Below, piece after piece: positions 1 to 8,458 of a stretch of 64,000 bases of DNA. The translations under genes and the position numbers were made by a program. The notes under the pieces are model-generated. The model did not search any database, was not told where the DNA came from, and worked only from the letters and a program-made list of their open reading frames with translations. Origin of the DNA: Armatimonadota bacterium (GTDB lineage Bacteria; Armatimonadota; Zipacnadia; JAUWAU01). Where the stretch lies: NCBI GenBank assembly GCA_030601885.1, contig JAUWAU010000027.1, forward strand, positions 1 through 64,000, read 5' to 3'. How positions within the stretch are numbered: position 1 is the first letter of the stretch; each line of letters begins with the position of its first letter.

Positions 1-12
1 TTGCCGGTAGAT

Positions 13-230
13 GTCATTCTGAGCGACCAACTGAGTTTCGGGGACTGACACCTCGCTGTCTGTCCCCGAAACTCCGAGCGAAGAATCTCGGCGTCGGCGT
101 CATAGAGTCGGCTCAGGCGGTGAGATTCTTCGTCGTTCCTCGCGCCGTCGCCATAGCGGCTTCCGCCTTCGCGAGAGGCACGTAGCCGCTTCGGCGGAGT
201 CCCTTGGCGCGTCGGCGACCTCAGAATGAC
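13..230. repeat. MITE-like inverted-repeat element ending GTCATTCTGAG / CTCAGAATGAC
   Basis: Perfect 11-bp terminal inverted repeats lie at 13-23 and 220-230. Inside are a second inverted pair, AAGAATCTC (81-89) with GAGATTCTT (122-130), and a nested perfect palindrome GTTTCGGGGAC / GTCCCCGAAAC (35-45 and 62-72) that looks like a separate small insertion. No coding capacity is apparent. A shorter degenerate relative lies at 12598-12668. The structure suggests a non-autonomous mobile or REP-like element; no transposase is present. Apart from it, the first 429 bases contain only the leader of the next gene. Confidence 0.7.
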
Positions 231-429
231 AAAGTCTCGTTGTAGTACTAGTGTTGTACGCCGGTCTCACGCCACTAATCATAGTATGCCCAACCGGCTT
301 CGGCAAGCTCACGCGGCATTGGCGCCGCGCATGAAAGGAAGTCCTACTCCCTCGGCGAATCTCCTTACTGGGCAACCTGGCACGCACGACTTCTCTAGCA
401 GCGCAGATATGCGCGTGGAGGAAGATCCG

Positions 430-1887
430 ATGACCGGCGTGATAGAGGCATTGGTGCCACTCGCAGCAGGAGCGCTCGCATGGTACTGGGCGAGCCGGCG
501 TCAGCGTGGGTCGGGAGCGTGGGCGGCGGGGATGGGGACGGCCAGCCTCGTGTTCCTCATCGTGAAGGTCGCGGCCGCAGTGGTGACTGGGCAGGCGATG
601 TTCGGGGCGGCCGGCCCGCAGCCAGACGAACACATCTATGTCGTCAGCGCCGACGGGACCGGCAAGGCGCAGCTCTCTCGGTCCCCGGGCCAGTACAGCT
701 ACCCGGACTGGTCTCCCGACGGGAAGAGCATCGTTTTCGCCGCCTTTGGGCTGGAAGGCGGCATCTATGTAATGGATGCCGACGGGACGGAGGCCCGCAG
801 GCTGACCCCTGAGGCATGGACGGCACAGACGTCTCCCACCTGGTCGCCGGACGGAGGCAAGATCGCCTTCAGGCGTCTTGACCCCCATGCCCCGGACAGT
901 CTATGGGTCATGAGCCGAGACGGCGGCGGATTGACCCAACTGAGCCAGGACTCCGGCGTCAGTGAGCCGGCATGGTCACCCGACGGCAGCAAGCTCTGCT
1001 ACACCGTGTACGGAGGCGCGGAGAACCAGGTCTGTGTGGTCACAGCCGATGGCGCGGGGAAGGTGGCCATCACCGCGCCTTCGGGCCGAGGCAGCAGCCC
1101 CACGTGGGCTCCGGACAGCCAGAGGCTGGCGTTCTACTCGTGGGGCGGGCAGGCCAGCCTCTACACAGCGAAGGCCGACGGTACAGGCGTTGCCCCTCTG
1201 GGCACCGGCGCGTACGCCAACGAACCGGCATGGTCTCCTAACGGCGATAAGATCGCCTTCGTCGGGAGTAGTGGGGTATTCGTGATGAATGCGGACGGCA
1301 CGGGCGAGACGGCACTGACGCCGGCAGGGCGGTACGATCACGTCGGCGGACTCGCGTGGTCCCCGGACGGGCGGAAGCTCGTCTTCTGGGCGTACTCTAC
1401 AGGCGCACCATATCCGGATTTGTGCGTGGTGGATGGCGACGGGACGGGGCTGCAGTGCGTGGCTACCATACTCGTGGCCGAACCGGCGGGGAGAAAGGTG
1501 AATCTCACGGCGCTATCGAGCTGGCAGAACTTGGTCATGCTGCTGCATCCGGCAAACCGGGGAACGATGCCGCTATCCGACGTTCTCACGACGCAGTCCT
1601 GGACCAGCCCCTCTGGGTTCTCCTGGTCGCCGGACAGCGGCAAGCTCGTCTTCGTGAGCGCCATCGAGCGGGGGCGAGGACGAGGGCTGCTGGAGGCGAT
1701 AGTCGGTCTCCTGGCTGCGGCATTCTTCGCCGGGTGCGCTCCGGCGGCCGTCGTCCTGGCGTTGCGGACATGGTGGCGGGAAGGGCGTGCGCCCGGTACC
1801 GTGACCGGCCTTGTCACGGGCTCCATCCCCACCGTCATCTATGTGCTGTTACTCGTGTGGATCATCGGCGAGGCCTTGAGGGGATAG
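430..1887 (+). CDS. TolB-like seven-bladed beta-propeller membrane protein
   Basis: A 485-residue protein. Seven WD40-like/PD40 blades are recognisable by W-S-P-D-G-x-K-I-x-F type motifs (for example DWSPDGKSIVF, TWSPDGGKIAF, SWSPDSGKLVF), the pattern of TolB-type propellers. Two hydrophobic segments precede the propeller (about residues 4-20 and 30-48) and two follow it (about 415-435 and 455-480), so the propeller is probably tethered to the membrane on the outer face. The ATG at 430 is preferred over an upstream in-frame codon at 226 because GGAGGAAG ends six bases before it and the upstream part lies in repeat-rich DNA. The gene ends 12 bp from the convergent lipoprotein gene. Substrate or partner is unknown; without a peptidase domain it is more likely a binding or scaffold protein than an enzyme. 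Confidence 0.85.
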   Translation: MTGVIEALVPLAAGALAWYWASRRQRGSGAWAAGMGTASLVFLIVKVAAAVVTGQAMFGAAGPQPDEHIYVVSADGTGKAQLSRSPGQYSYPDWSPDGKSIVFAAFGLEGGIYVMDADGTEARRLTPEAWTAQTSPTWSPDGGKIAFRRLDPHAPDSLWVMSRDGGGLTQLSQDSGVSEPAWSPDGSKLCYTVYGGAENQVCVVTADGAGKVAITAPSGRGSSPTWAPDSQRLAFYSWGGQASLYTAKADGTGVAPLGTGAYANEPAWSPNGDKIAFVGSSGVFVMNADGTGETALTPAGRYDHVGGLAWSPDGRKLVFWAYSTGAPYPDLCVVDGDGTGLQCVATILVAEPAGRKVNLTALSSWQNLVMLLHPANRGTMPLSDVLTTQSWTSPSGFSWSPDSGKLVFVSAIERGRGRGLLEAIVGLLAAAFFAGCAPAAVVLALRTWWREGRAPGTVTGLVTGSIPTVIYVLLLVWIIGEALRG

Positions 1888-1899
1888 CAGGCACGTCTG

Positions 1900-3183
1900 C
1901 TAGTCGGCCTCGGCCAGCAGCTCGTCGAGCATGTGGTCCATCTGCTCCAGCGCCTCGGCCACCGTCAGCTCGCCGAGCAGGATCCGCTCATACGGCTGCC
2001 GCCAGGCCACGTCCATCTCGCCGTACTTGGTGGTGATGGGCTGCAGGTGGGCGTACTTGACCGATTCGACGAAGATGCGCTCGTCCCAGGGGGTGTCGGC
2101 GCGGATGAAGTCCTCCGAATAGGCCACCGACTTGCGGCTCGGGATGCCGCGGGCGTCCTCGGCGTACATGCGCTCGCAGTACTCGCTCGTGAGGAACTTC
2201 AGCAGCTCCCACGCCTCCCGCGGGTGCTTGGTCTCTCGCCAGGCCACGTAGCCGTCGCCATAGTAGCGCGTCACCCGCCCCTTCGGGCCCTTGGGCATGA
2301 AAGCGACGTCCCAGTCGAAGTCCTCGATGGTGCGGAACTGGGGCACGGCGAAGGGGCCGCCATTGTACATCGCCAGCCGCCCGGTCATGAACATCGAGGT
2401 CACATCGAGCGCCTCCGTCTGCATGGGGCTCGGCGCCACTTTGTGCTTGAGCATGTAGTCCACGTACACTTGCAGCCCCTCGACGGCCTCGGGCGAGCTC
2501 AGGATGCACTCCGTTTTGTCCTCGTTGACGGCCTCCCCGCCGTTGGCCCACACCCACGGCAGCCCGTAGTGCACGGTGGCGCTGATGACGAAGCCGAACT
2601 GGTCGATCCGGCCGTCGGCGTCGTTATCACGCGTCAGACGCTTGGCGGCCTCGAGGAACTCATCCCAGTCCCAATCCTCGTCGGGGTGCTCCAGGCCGAC
2701 CTGGTCGAACAGATCCTTGTTGTAGAAGATCACGTTGGCGCCCCAGTCCCGGGGCAATCCGTGGGGGCGACCCTCGTGGGAGAACTCGATGATGCCCTGC
2801 TCGAAGAAATCGCTCAGGTCCATGCCATCGGCTTCTATGTACGGCGCGAGGTCGAGAAACGCGTTCTTGGCGGCGAACTGGGGGAAGTACTCGTCCTGAA
2901 AGAACATAACGTCCGGGGCGGTCCCGCCGGCCATCTCCGTCTGCATCTTGTCCTCGTACCGCACGGGCACGTGGCGGAGGGTGATCTTGATATCCGGATG
3001 ACGCTGCTCGAAGGCATCGACGAGCTTCTGGTAGGTGGCCTGCTCCACCGGATCGCCGGCGATGCCGAAGATGAGCTTGACGCGCGGCTCGCCAGTGGGC
3101 TCGACGCGCTCGATGCTGCAGCCGACGAGCGCCGCAACCGGCACAGCGGCCATGAGACCCCACAGAAAACGCGTCAGCCTCAT
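1900..3183 (-). CDS. Extracellular solute-binding lipoprotein, ABC sugar family 1
   Basis: A 427-residue protein. A hydrophobic leader ends in a lipobox (V-A-A-L-V-G-C), so the mature protein should be lipid-anchored outside the membrane. The remainder has the look of family-1 (maltose/multiple-sugar type) binding proteins: an early KLIFGIAGDPVE strand, HPDIKITLRHVP, GGTAPDVMFFQDEYF, and a late region with REAWELLKFLTSEYCERMYA. Such proteins deliver oligosaccharides to ABC permeases, but no MalF/MalG-type permease or ATPase is nearby, so its transporter must be encoded elsewhere. It starts 16 bp after the nth stop. The ATG at 3183 is chosen because the signal peptide starts there; the upstream SD is weak and an in-frame ATG at 3210 is possible. 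Confidence 0.9.
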   Translation of the reverse strand: MRLTRFLWGLMAAVPVAALVGCSIERVEPTGEPRVKLIFGIAGDPVEQATYQKLVDAFEQRHPDIKITLRHVPVRYEDKMQTEMAGGTAPDVMFFQDEYFPQFAAKNAFLDLAPYIEADGMDLSDFFEQGIIEFSHEGRPHGLPRDWGANVIFYNKDLFDQVGLEHPDEDWDWDEFLEAAKRLTRDNDADGRIDQFGFVISATVHYGLPWVWANGGEAVNEDKTECILSSPEAVEGLQVYVDYMLKHKVAPSPMQTEALDVTSMFMTGRLAMYNGGPFAVPQFRTIEDFDWDVAFMPKGPKGRVTRYYGDGYVAWRETKHPREAWELLKFLTSEYCERMYAEDARGIPSRKSVAYSEDFIRADTPWDERIFVESVKYAHLQPITTKYGEMDVAWRQPYERILLGELTVAEALEQMDHMLDELLAEAD

Positions 3184-3199
3184 GGGTCGCAGGCTTGTC

Positions 3200-3931
3200 C
3201 TACACAGCATGTCTGTGCTCTCTGCTCGCGCCACGCGCTGTCGCTCCCGTGGCAGCAGTCTTGCCCCTGAAGGCCTCGCGGAAATACCTGCAATACCGCC
3301 GGACGGGACACTCGAAGCATTTGGGATTGCTCGGCCGGCACAAGCGCCTGCCATGTGCCACCATGTTCAGGTGCAGTTGGTGAGCGATCTCCGGCGGCAC
3401 GATGGCCTGAAGCTGCTCGTGAGCGCTCTCGGGCGTGCTCTTCTCAGCCAGCCAGCCCAGGCGCTGAGCGACGCGGAACACATGCGTATCCACCGGGAAT
3501 GCCGGCTTTCCGCAGTTGAACACGAGCACGCACGCCGCGGTCTTGGGGCCGACCCCGCGAAAGCGGCGCAGGTAGGCGCCGGCCTCTTCCATATTGAGAT
3601 CACGCAGGAAGTCGAGGCTCAGGTGGCCCCGCTCCGCGTGGATTTGGTGGAGAATGTCTTTGATGCGCTGGGCCTTGATGTTCGCCAGCCCCCCGCGCTC
3701 GATGGCTTTGGCGATGGTGCTCGCGCGCGCCCGCCGGGCCCGCTCCCACGTGGGGAAACGCCTCTTCAGAGCCGCGAATGCCGCGTGGGAGTTCACGTCG
3801 GTAGTGTTCTGGGAGAGTATGGTGCCGATGAGCCCGTCGAGCGGATCGGAGCGCTCCCGCGGCGGTTTGGGCCCGTAGAAGCCCGCGAGCGCAGCATCGA
3901 CGGCGTAAAGACGCTTCTTTGTCGGCGGCAT
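3200..3931 (-). CDS. nth: Endonuclease III-type DNA glycosylase/AP lyase
   Basis: A 243-residue HhH-GPD base-excision-repair enzyme. The helix-hairpin-helix carries the catalytic lysine (FRGVGPKTAACVL) and is followed by the catalytic aspartate in PVDTHVFR. An early LSQNTTD motif corresponds to the conserved LSxQTTD of the family. The C-terminus holds the [4Fe-4S] ligand pattern C-x6-C-x2-C-x5-C (CRPSNPKCFECPVRRYC). Length matches EndoIII plus a short basic tail. The start MPPTKKRLYAV at 3931 is preferred; further upstream the frame overlaps the end of the preceding peptidase gene. It lies 40 bp downstream of that gene and 16 bp upstream of the binding-lipoprotein gene on the same strand. It would remove oxidised pyrimidines from DNA. 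Confidence 0.93.
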   Translation of the reverse strand: MPPTKKRLYAVDAALAGFYGPKPPRERSDPLDGLIGTILSQNTTDVNSHAAFAALKRRFPTWERARRARASTIAKAIERGGLANIKAQRIKDILHQIHAERGHLSLDFLRDLNMEEAGAYLRRFRGVGPKTAACVLVFNCGKPAFPVDTHVFRVAQRLGWLAEKSTPESAHEQLQAIVPPEIAHQLHLNMVAHGRRLCRPSNPKCFECPVRRYCRYFREAFRGKTAATGATARGASREHRHAV

Positions 3932-3971
3932 GGGCTTTGTCGGCGGTCCGTGTGTGCGGCCGGTGAGGCGT

Positions 3972-6900
3972 CTACTTGCCCTCGTCGCTGCCTGTGGTGG
4001 AGGCCTTTGGCGCCCGGCGTGCGTCCGCCTGGGATCGGCCGCGCTTCTTCTTGGCTTCGGCCGGCTTCTCGGCCTCGGTGCCCTCCTCATCAGGCTCGGG
4101 CTCCGCCTCAGTTGCTGCCTCGGCCTCTGGCTCCTTGTCTTCCGCCGGCTCGCCCGGCACCTCCACCTTCACGGTGTCTTCGAACCAGTTACCGGCGGCG
4201 TCTCGCACGCGGAGCTGCAGCTCCTGCTCGCCCGGATCCAGCTCCTCGGTGGTGAACGAGAAGCGCTCCTCGCGCGAATCGTAGATGCCGTCTGCGGGCG
4301 CGACTCCCCGGTACTTCCCCTCGTCGCCGACACGATACTCTATCGCCGTTATGGGAGTCGTGTGATCGATGGCCAGACCGCTTATCGTAACGGTATTATC
4401 CTCACTCACATCGCCGACCTCGCGCTCGATGACACTTGGAGCCGTGTTGTCAACGAGGACAGGTTCGGCGATGACTTCGGCGGTCCGAGGGCTGCCCGGA
4501 TTGCTCAGCTCGTCCGAGACGAGGACCTTGACGGCGTACCGACCGTCGTCCAGCTTCTCCGTGTCCCACTCGTACTCGGGCTCGTCCAGGTCCTCTTCGA
4601 CCGCCTCCCAGGTCTCGCCACCGTCGTTCGACGTGTACACCTTGTGCACCAGCGTATCTTTGTCGGCGTCCTGCGCCTTCCACTTCATCTCGACCTTCTT
4701 TGAGACGGCCGCCCCATCGGTCGGGGCTGTCAGCTCCACCTTGGGTTGCTGGTTCTCGGGCAGAAAGCCGACTCGGACCGCTTTGAGCACCGGGCCGTCG
4801 CCCTCTGCCGCCTTGGTCCGTCGCAGAACGGCCCGGTACTGCAGGTAGCGCCCCTTGGGGCTGTTGACGCGCGTGCCGGTGGATCGCTCCGACGCCGCCG
4901 ACCACGCGCTCCAACTTGCATCCGGGTCCGGCGCATTGCCCGAGCGAGTCTGCAGCGACACGCTGGTGCCCTTTGACGTGTCCGCCTCCCAGCTAACGAT
5001 GCCCCATGTGGCCCGCCGGTCCGCGTCGAACACGTCGGAGGTGAACTGGCCCTCCGTCGTCTCGGCCCATGACAGCCTGACCATGTGGCCCATGTTGGCG
5101 GTGCCGGCGATGAGGGCGCCGTCGGTGAGCCCACCCAGAGCCGTGACGGGGCGCCTTTTCGTCTCGCCCACGATTGCTATGGCGGCCTCGCGCTCCCCGG
5201 GCTCCTCGTCCACAATGCGCAGCACGAGGCCCTCGTCCCCGGTGCCGGCGTAGACCGCCTCATCGTCCGCCCACATGCTCAGCACGGCGCGCTCATCGGA
5301 ATCGTATATCTCCTCGGCCCTACCGTCCGGACTAATCCTGATTATCTTGCCTCCGGAAGCCGTGCCCGCGTACACGTATCCCGAGGGCCCGACCGCCAGC
5401 GCGCAGACCGCCTTCTCGCGTTCCCCATAGACTGACTCCGCCTCGCCGTCCGAGCCGACCTTGAACACGACGCCGTCCTCACTTGTGCCCGCGTAGAGAG
5501 TGTCGCCGGCGAACGTGAGCGAAAGCACGTGCTCGGCGGGCAGATCGGCAAAGACGCTCGCCTTGCCATCGGCCGCGATCTTGACTATCTCTCCCCCGGG
5601 CCCGGTGCCCGCATATATGTCCTTGCCTCGGCGCGCCAGCGCCCATACGTACGCGTGCTCGGTATCGCAAAGCAGCGACGGCTTGCCGTCTTCGTCAAGG
5701 CGGAAGATCTTGCCGTCGGGCGCCGTGCCCGCCACGAGTTGGCCCTTGGCGTTGATGGCAAGGCAGTGCACCGCTACCGCGTCAAGGTCGCAGAACTTGC
5801 TGACCTTGCCATCTGGCGCCATCCTGTAGACGATGCCGTTGTTGCCGGAGCCAAAGAAGGCGTTGCCCTTCTTGTCCACAGCGGCCGACCACAGATAGAA
5901 CTGCTCCGTTCGGTGCACAGTCTTCATGGTCGGCGCCAGGACGATTTCCCCGGTGCTCACGACGGCAGTGCCTTCCGCTTTGCCCTCCACAAAGTCTTTC
6001 GCCGTCGTCTGCTTCCAGTCGCTGAGCTGACGTGTGACTGGCTTTGGCGTCTCCTCCTTCTCGTCCTTCTTTTCTTCCTTCTTCTCTTCATCGTCCTCGT
6101 CGTCAGATCCCCGCCCGGCGGCCGAGGGTGGTCCGGAGGGTTCGCTCGGTTGCGGCGCCGGCCCGGAGGTGAGTGGCCAGGCCACGGCACTCAGGTCGGG
6201 CTCGTAATACCACCGCGCCCACTCCGGGCCCTGGACCACGGGTAAGAGGTCGTACTCCCATGAGCCTTGCTGGGGTGCCGACGGGGGCGGCGCCCCAGGG
6301 ACGGACGGCGGCCTTGGCGTCACTCGCCCCACTTTGCCCTCTTTGTCTACTGTCGGCAGAGTAAGCATCGCCTGCCCGGTAACGACGAAGTCGGTGTCAA
6401 GATGGGTGGAAAGCTCTTCCTTGCCCGCGCGCAAGTCAGTGGCCCGCGACTTGCTGACGATGCCGGCGAGGGCTGATGGGAAGCGCTCAAACACTCGGCC
6501 GCCAAGCTCGCGGGTGGATCTTGGGAGGGCGGCCACCACCACGAGACGGTTGTTCGGCTCCGTGCGCTCGAATTCGTCGATGATGTCGGTGAGCGAGTCG
6601 ATGCGTCGGGGCAGTATTCCTATCCGGGCCTTGAGCAGGCGAGCGCCCTGGCCACCGCTGATGCCGATCCGCAGCGCGCCCCGGGGCACATCGTCCCGGA
6701 TGTGAAGCTTCACGACCTTCTCGATCTTCTTGCCCTCGGGTCGCCTGAGCCGCACGTGGACGGTCAAATCCTCGCCCGCCTTGGCCACCGTCTCCTCGGT
6801 GTAGACGCTCTCGATGGCGGCGGAGCGGTCTTCGTCCGTGATGGTGGCGCTGACTTCTACCTCGTTGAGTTTCTGCTCCTGGTAGGGGTTGCGGGTCAGG

Positions 6901-8180
6901 AAAGACATGGCTTCGGACAGTTCATTCGCCGCCGAATACGCCGGGGCGAGCGTGCTGAAAAACACGTTCCGGTGAGACACCACGTGGCCATCCGTGGTGC
7001 GCGCCCTGAAGCTCACCTCGGTCGTCCCCTTGCCTATCGTCCTGTAAGTGGCATCGGCGGCGTTCAGGACAGTGGAGAGCACAAAGATCGGCGTCAGGCG
7101 CTCGTGCTGCGCCACCTTGACGCTGAACTGCTTGGTGATGTCCCGCGTGCTGTCGTGAATCCGGACCCGGACGGGCACCATCTCCGGTGCCGGTCCCAGT
7201 GCCCCAGCCACCGACCAGGGGCGGTCCTGCCGGAAGCGACCGACGGGCTCCATGGGGCTGATGAGCTTGCTCGAGATGTTCACGGAGGGAATAACCTGGT
7301 GTACCCAGGCCGTGGTCATGGGCACGTCCAGAGCGCCGGACTGCATGAAGGGATGGCCGAAGGCGCATATGGTGTCGCCGTCGCGGTACGTCACGGTGCC
7401 GAAGGCGGCGGAATTGAAATCCCCTGAGATCAGTTGCAGGCCGACGGCCGCGCCCGGCTGCAGGTCCACCGGCACGACTTTGGCTGGCGGAACGGGCCCC
7501 GGGCCGGCCATTGGCTCAATCCCGTATTCCTCGAAGGCGTCGCGCATCAGCTCCAGCCCTCGTCGCCCGAAGCCGCTGCAGTACAGCGGCGTGGCCACTG
7601 GGCGCATCACGATGGTGTTGGGGCCCTCGAAGACCTCCTCGGCCCGACGCCCGAAGCCGACGGTGACCGCGCGCGTTATCGTGCGGTTGCCGAGGCGCGC
7701 TGGGATCGTGGCGGCGTGCCGTGTGGCCGGCTTTGTGGCGCCAGGCTCCATGGCCTCCAGCATGTCCTCGATGGCCGTCACGCCGCCTATGGCTGCCTTT
7801 GAGAAGCTCCACGTGAAGGCTATCGCGCCGATGAGCTTGTCGCCGACGTAGACGGGACTTCCGCTCATCCCACGCGCGATGCCGATCTCCTCATCCACCG
7901 CCGGGCCGTCGAGCACCTTGATGAGGATCATGTCGCCCCCGAGATTGGTGTTCTCCAGCACCCCGAGCACCTCGATGTGAAACGTCGTGATCTCGGTGCC
8001 CTGGAAGACGCTCTTTGCGGTGCCCTTCATGCCCGGCCGCAGCTCGCTCGTGCGCATCATCCTGTCGGGTCGAAACAGCGTACTGCCCGAGGCTGCCGAC
8101 GCTGCGAGCGCCAGCACGACCGCGCTCACGCGCGCACTGCGCCACCACAGGCGCTGCTTATCCTGGTGACATGTCTTCAT
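3972..8180 (-). CDS. Exported SpoIVB-type (S55) serine peptidase fused to beta-propeller and Ig-like domains
   Basis: A 1402-residue protein. After a signal/anchor segment (residues about 17-33), the first roughly 420 residues resemble the SpoIVB S55 peptidase domain: RPGMKGTAKSVFQGT, DMILIKVLDGP, and the catalytic-serine motif GIARGMSGSPVYVGDKLIGAI near residue 106. A low-complexity D/E/K linker (about 690-715) leads to a six-bladed NHL/PQQ-like propeller (about 760-1000) with repeating YAGT-x-G-G-x-I-x-K/R-I motifs. Ig/Fn3-like modules follow (about 1140-1345), then an acidic tail turning basic. SpoIVB proteins are usually about 430 residues, so this is a large fusion. GGAGGAG ten bases upstream supports the ATG at 8180. 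In spore-formers SpoIVB cleaves a membrane regulator; here the propeller suggests the peptidase is gated by an extracellular ligand, which is inference. Confidence 0.82.
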   Translation of the reverse strand: MKTCHQDKQRLWWRSARVSAVVLALAASAASGSTLFRPDRMMRTSELRPGMKGTAKSVFQGTEITTFHIEVLGVLENTNLGGDMILIKVLDGPAVDEEIGIARGMSGSPVYVGDKLIGAIAFTWSFSKAAIGGVTAIEDMLEAMEPGATKPATRHAATIPARLGNRTITRAVTVGFGRRAEEVFEGPNTIVMRPVATPLYCSGFGRRGLELMRDAFEEYGIEPMAGPGPVPPAKVVPVDLQPGAAVGLQLISGDFNSAAFGTVTYRDGDTICAFGHPFMQSGALDVPMTTAWVHQVIPSVNISSKLISPMEPVGRFRQDRPWSVAGALGPAPEMVPVRVRIHDSTRDITKQFSVKVAQHERLTPIFVLSTVLNAADATYRTIGKGTTEVSFRARTTDGHVVSHRNVFFSTLAPAYSAANELSEAMSFLTRNPYQEQKLNEVEVSATITDEDRSAAIESVYTEETVAKAGEDLTVHVRLRRPEGKKIEKVVKLHIRDDVPRGALRIGISGGQGARLLKARIGILPRRIDSLTDIIDEFERTEPNNRLVVVAALPRSTRELGGRVFERFPSALAGIVSKSRATDLRAGKEELSTHLDTDFVVTGQAMLTLPTVDKEGKVGRVTPRPPSVPGAPPPSAPQQGSWEYDLLPVVQGPEWARWYYEPDLSAVAWPLTSGPAPQPSEPSGPPSAAGRGSDDEDDEEKKEEKKDEKEETPKPVTRQLSDWKQTTAKDFVEGKAEGTAVVSTGEIVLAPTMKTVHRTEQFYLWSAAVDKKGNAFFGSGNNGIVYRMAPDGKVSKFCDLDAVAVHCLAINAKGQLVAGTAPDGKIFRLDEDGKPSLLCDTEHAYVWALARRGKDIYAGTGPGGEIVKIAADGKASVFADLPAEHVLSLTFAGDTLYAGTSEDGVVFKVGSDGEAESVYGEREKAVCALAVGPSGYVYAGTASGGKIIRISPDGRAEEIYDSDERAVLSMWADDEAVYAGTGDEGLVLRIVDEEPGEREAAIAIVGETKRRPVTALGGLTDGALIAGTANMGHMVRLSWAETTEGQFTSDVFDADRRATWGIVSWEADTSKGTSVSLQTRSGNAPDPDASWSAWSAASERSTGTRVNSPKGRYLQYRAVLRRTKAAEGDGPVLKAVRVGFLPENQQPKVELTAPTDGAAVSKKVEMKWKAQDADKDTLVHKVYTSNDGGETWEAVEEDLDEPEYEWDTEKLDDGRYAVKVLVSDELSNPGSPRTAEVIAEPVLVDNTAPSVIEREVGDVSEDNTVTISGLAIDHTTPITAIEYRVGDEGKYRGVAPADGIYDSREERFSFTTEELDPGEQELQLRVRDAAGNWFEDTVKVEVPGEPAEDKEPEAEAATEAEPEPDEEGTEAEKPAEAKKKRGRSQADARRAPKASTTGSDEGK

Positions 8181-8317
8181 ACGCCGTACACTCCTCCGAA
8201 GCAAGCTCGATGGCCCCTCGCGTTGCAGTGCATCGGAATGCCGATGCTCTAGTACCCCTATTTACCACAACCGCGAGCCGTCGGCCCGCGGCCGCTTCTG
8301 TCCCGTATCATATCAAA

Positions 8318-8336
8318 GGTGCTTGTATATAGCACC
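8318..8336. other. AT-rich hairpin in the leader of the S55 peptidase gene
   Basis: GGTGC / GCACC arms enclose a nine-base AT-rich loop about 140 bp upstream of the start at 8180, next to ATCATATC, the most AT-rich patch of the intergenic region. It may mark the promoter or be an operator for the peptidase gene. Confidence 0.25.
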
Positions 8337-8387
8337 AATGTGCACGGGGTGTCAAAGCATCCGGTAACGCCTGGAGAGGCCCGTGTA

Positions 8388-8416
8388 GCACGGGTTGCTC
8401 GCAACCCATGGACACC
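8388..8416. repeat. CACGGGTTG-family hairpin, copy 1
   Basis: GGGTTGC and GCAACCC arms around a two-base loop, followed by ATGGACACC. Two closely related copies occur at 15352-15380 and 24391-24419. All three are intergenic, just beyond the 3' end of a gene; here the DUF6785 gene ends at 8459. Confidence 0.6.
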
Positions 8417-8458
8417 GCGGCAGCGACACACGGGCGGCGCGTCCGGCACTCGGAGTAG

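Noticed and set aside
100-888. Long minus-strand open frame opposite the propeller gene
   Set aside because: It is an antisense shadow caused by high GC content; its codon use and Arg/Pro-rich product do not look like a protein, and the plus-strand frame has clear PD40 motifs.
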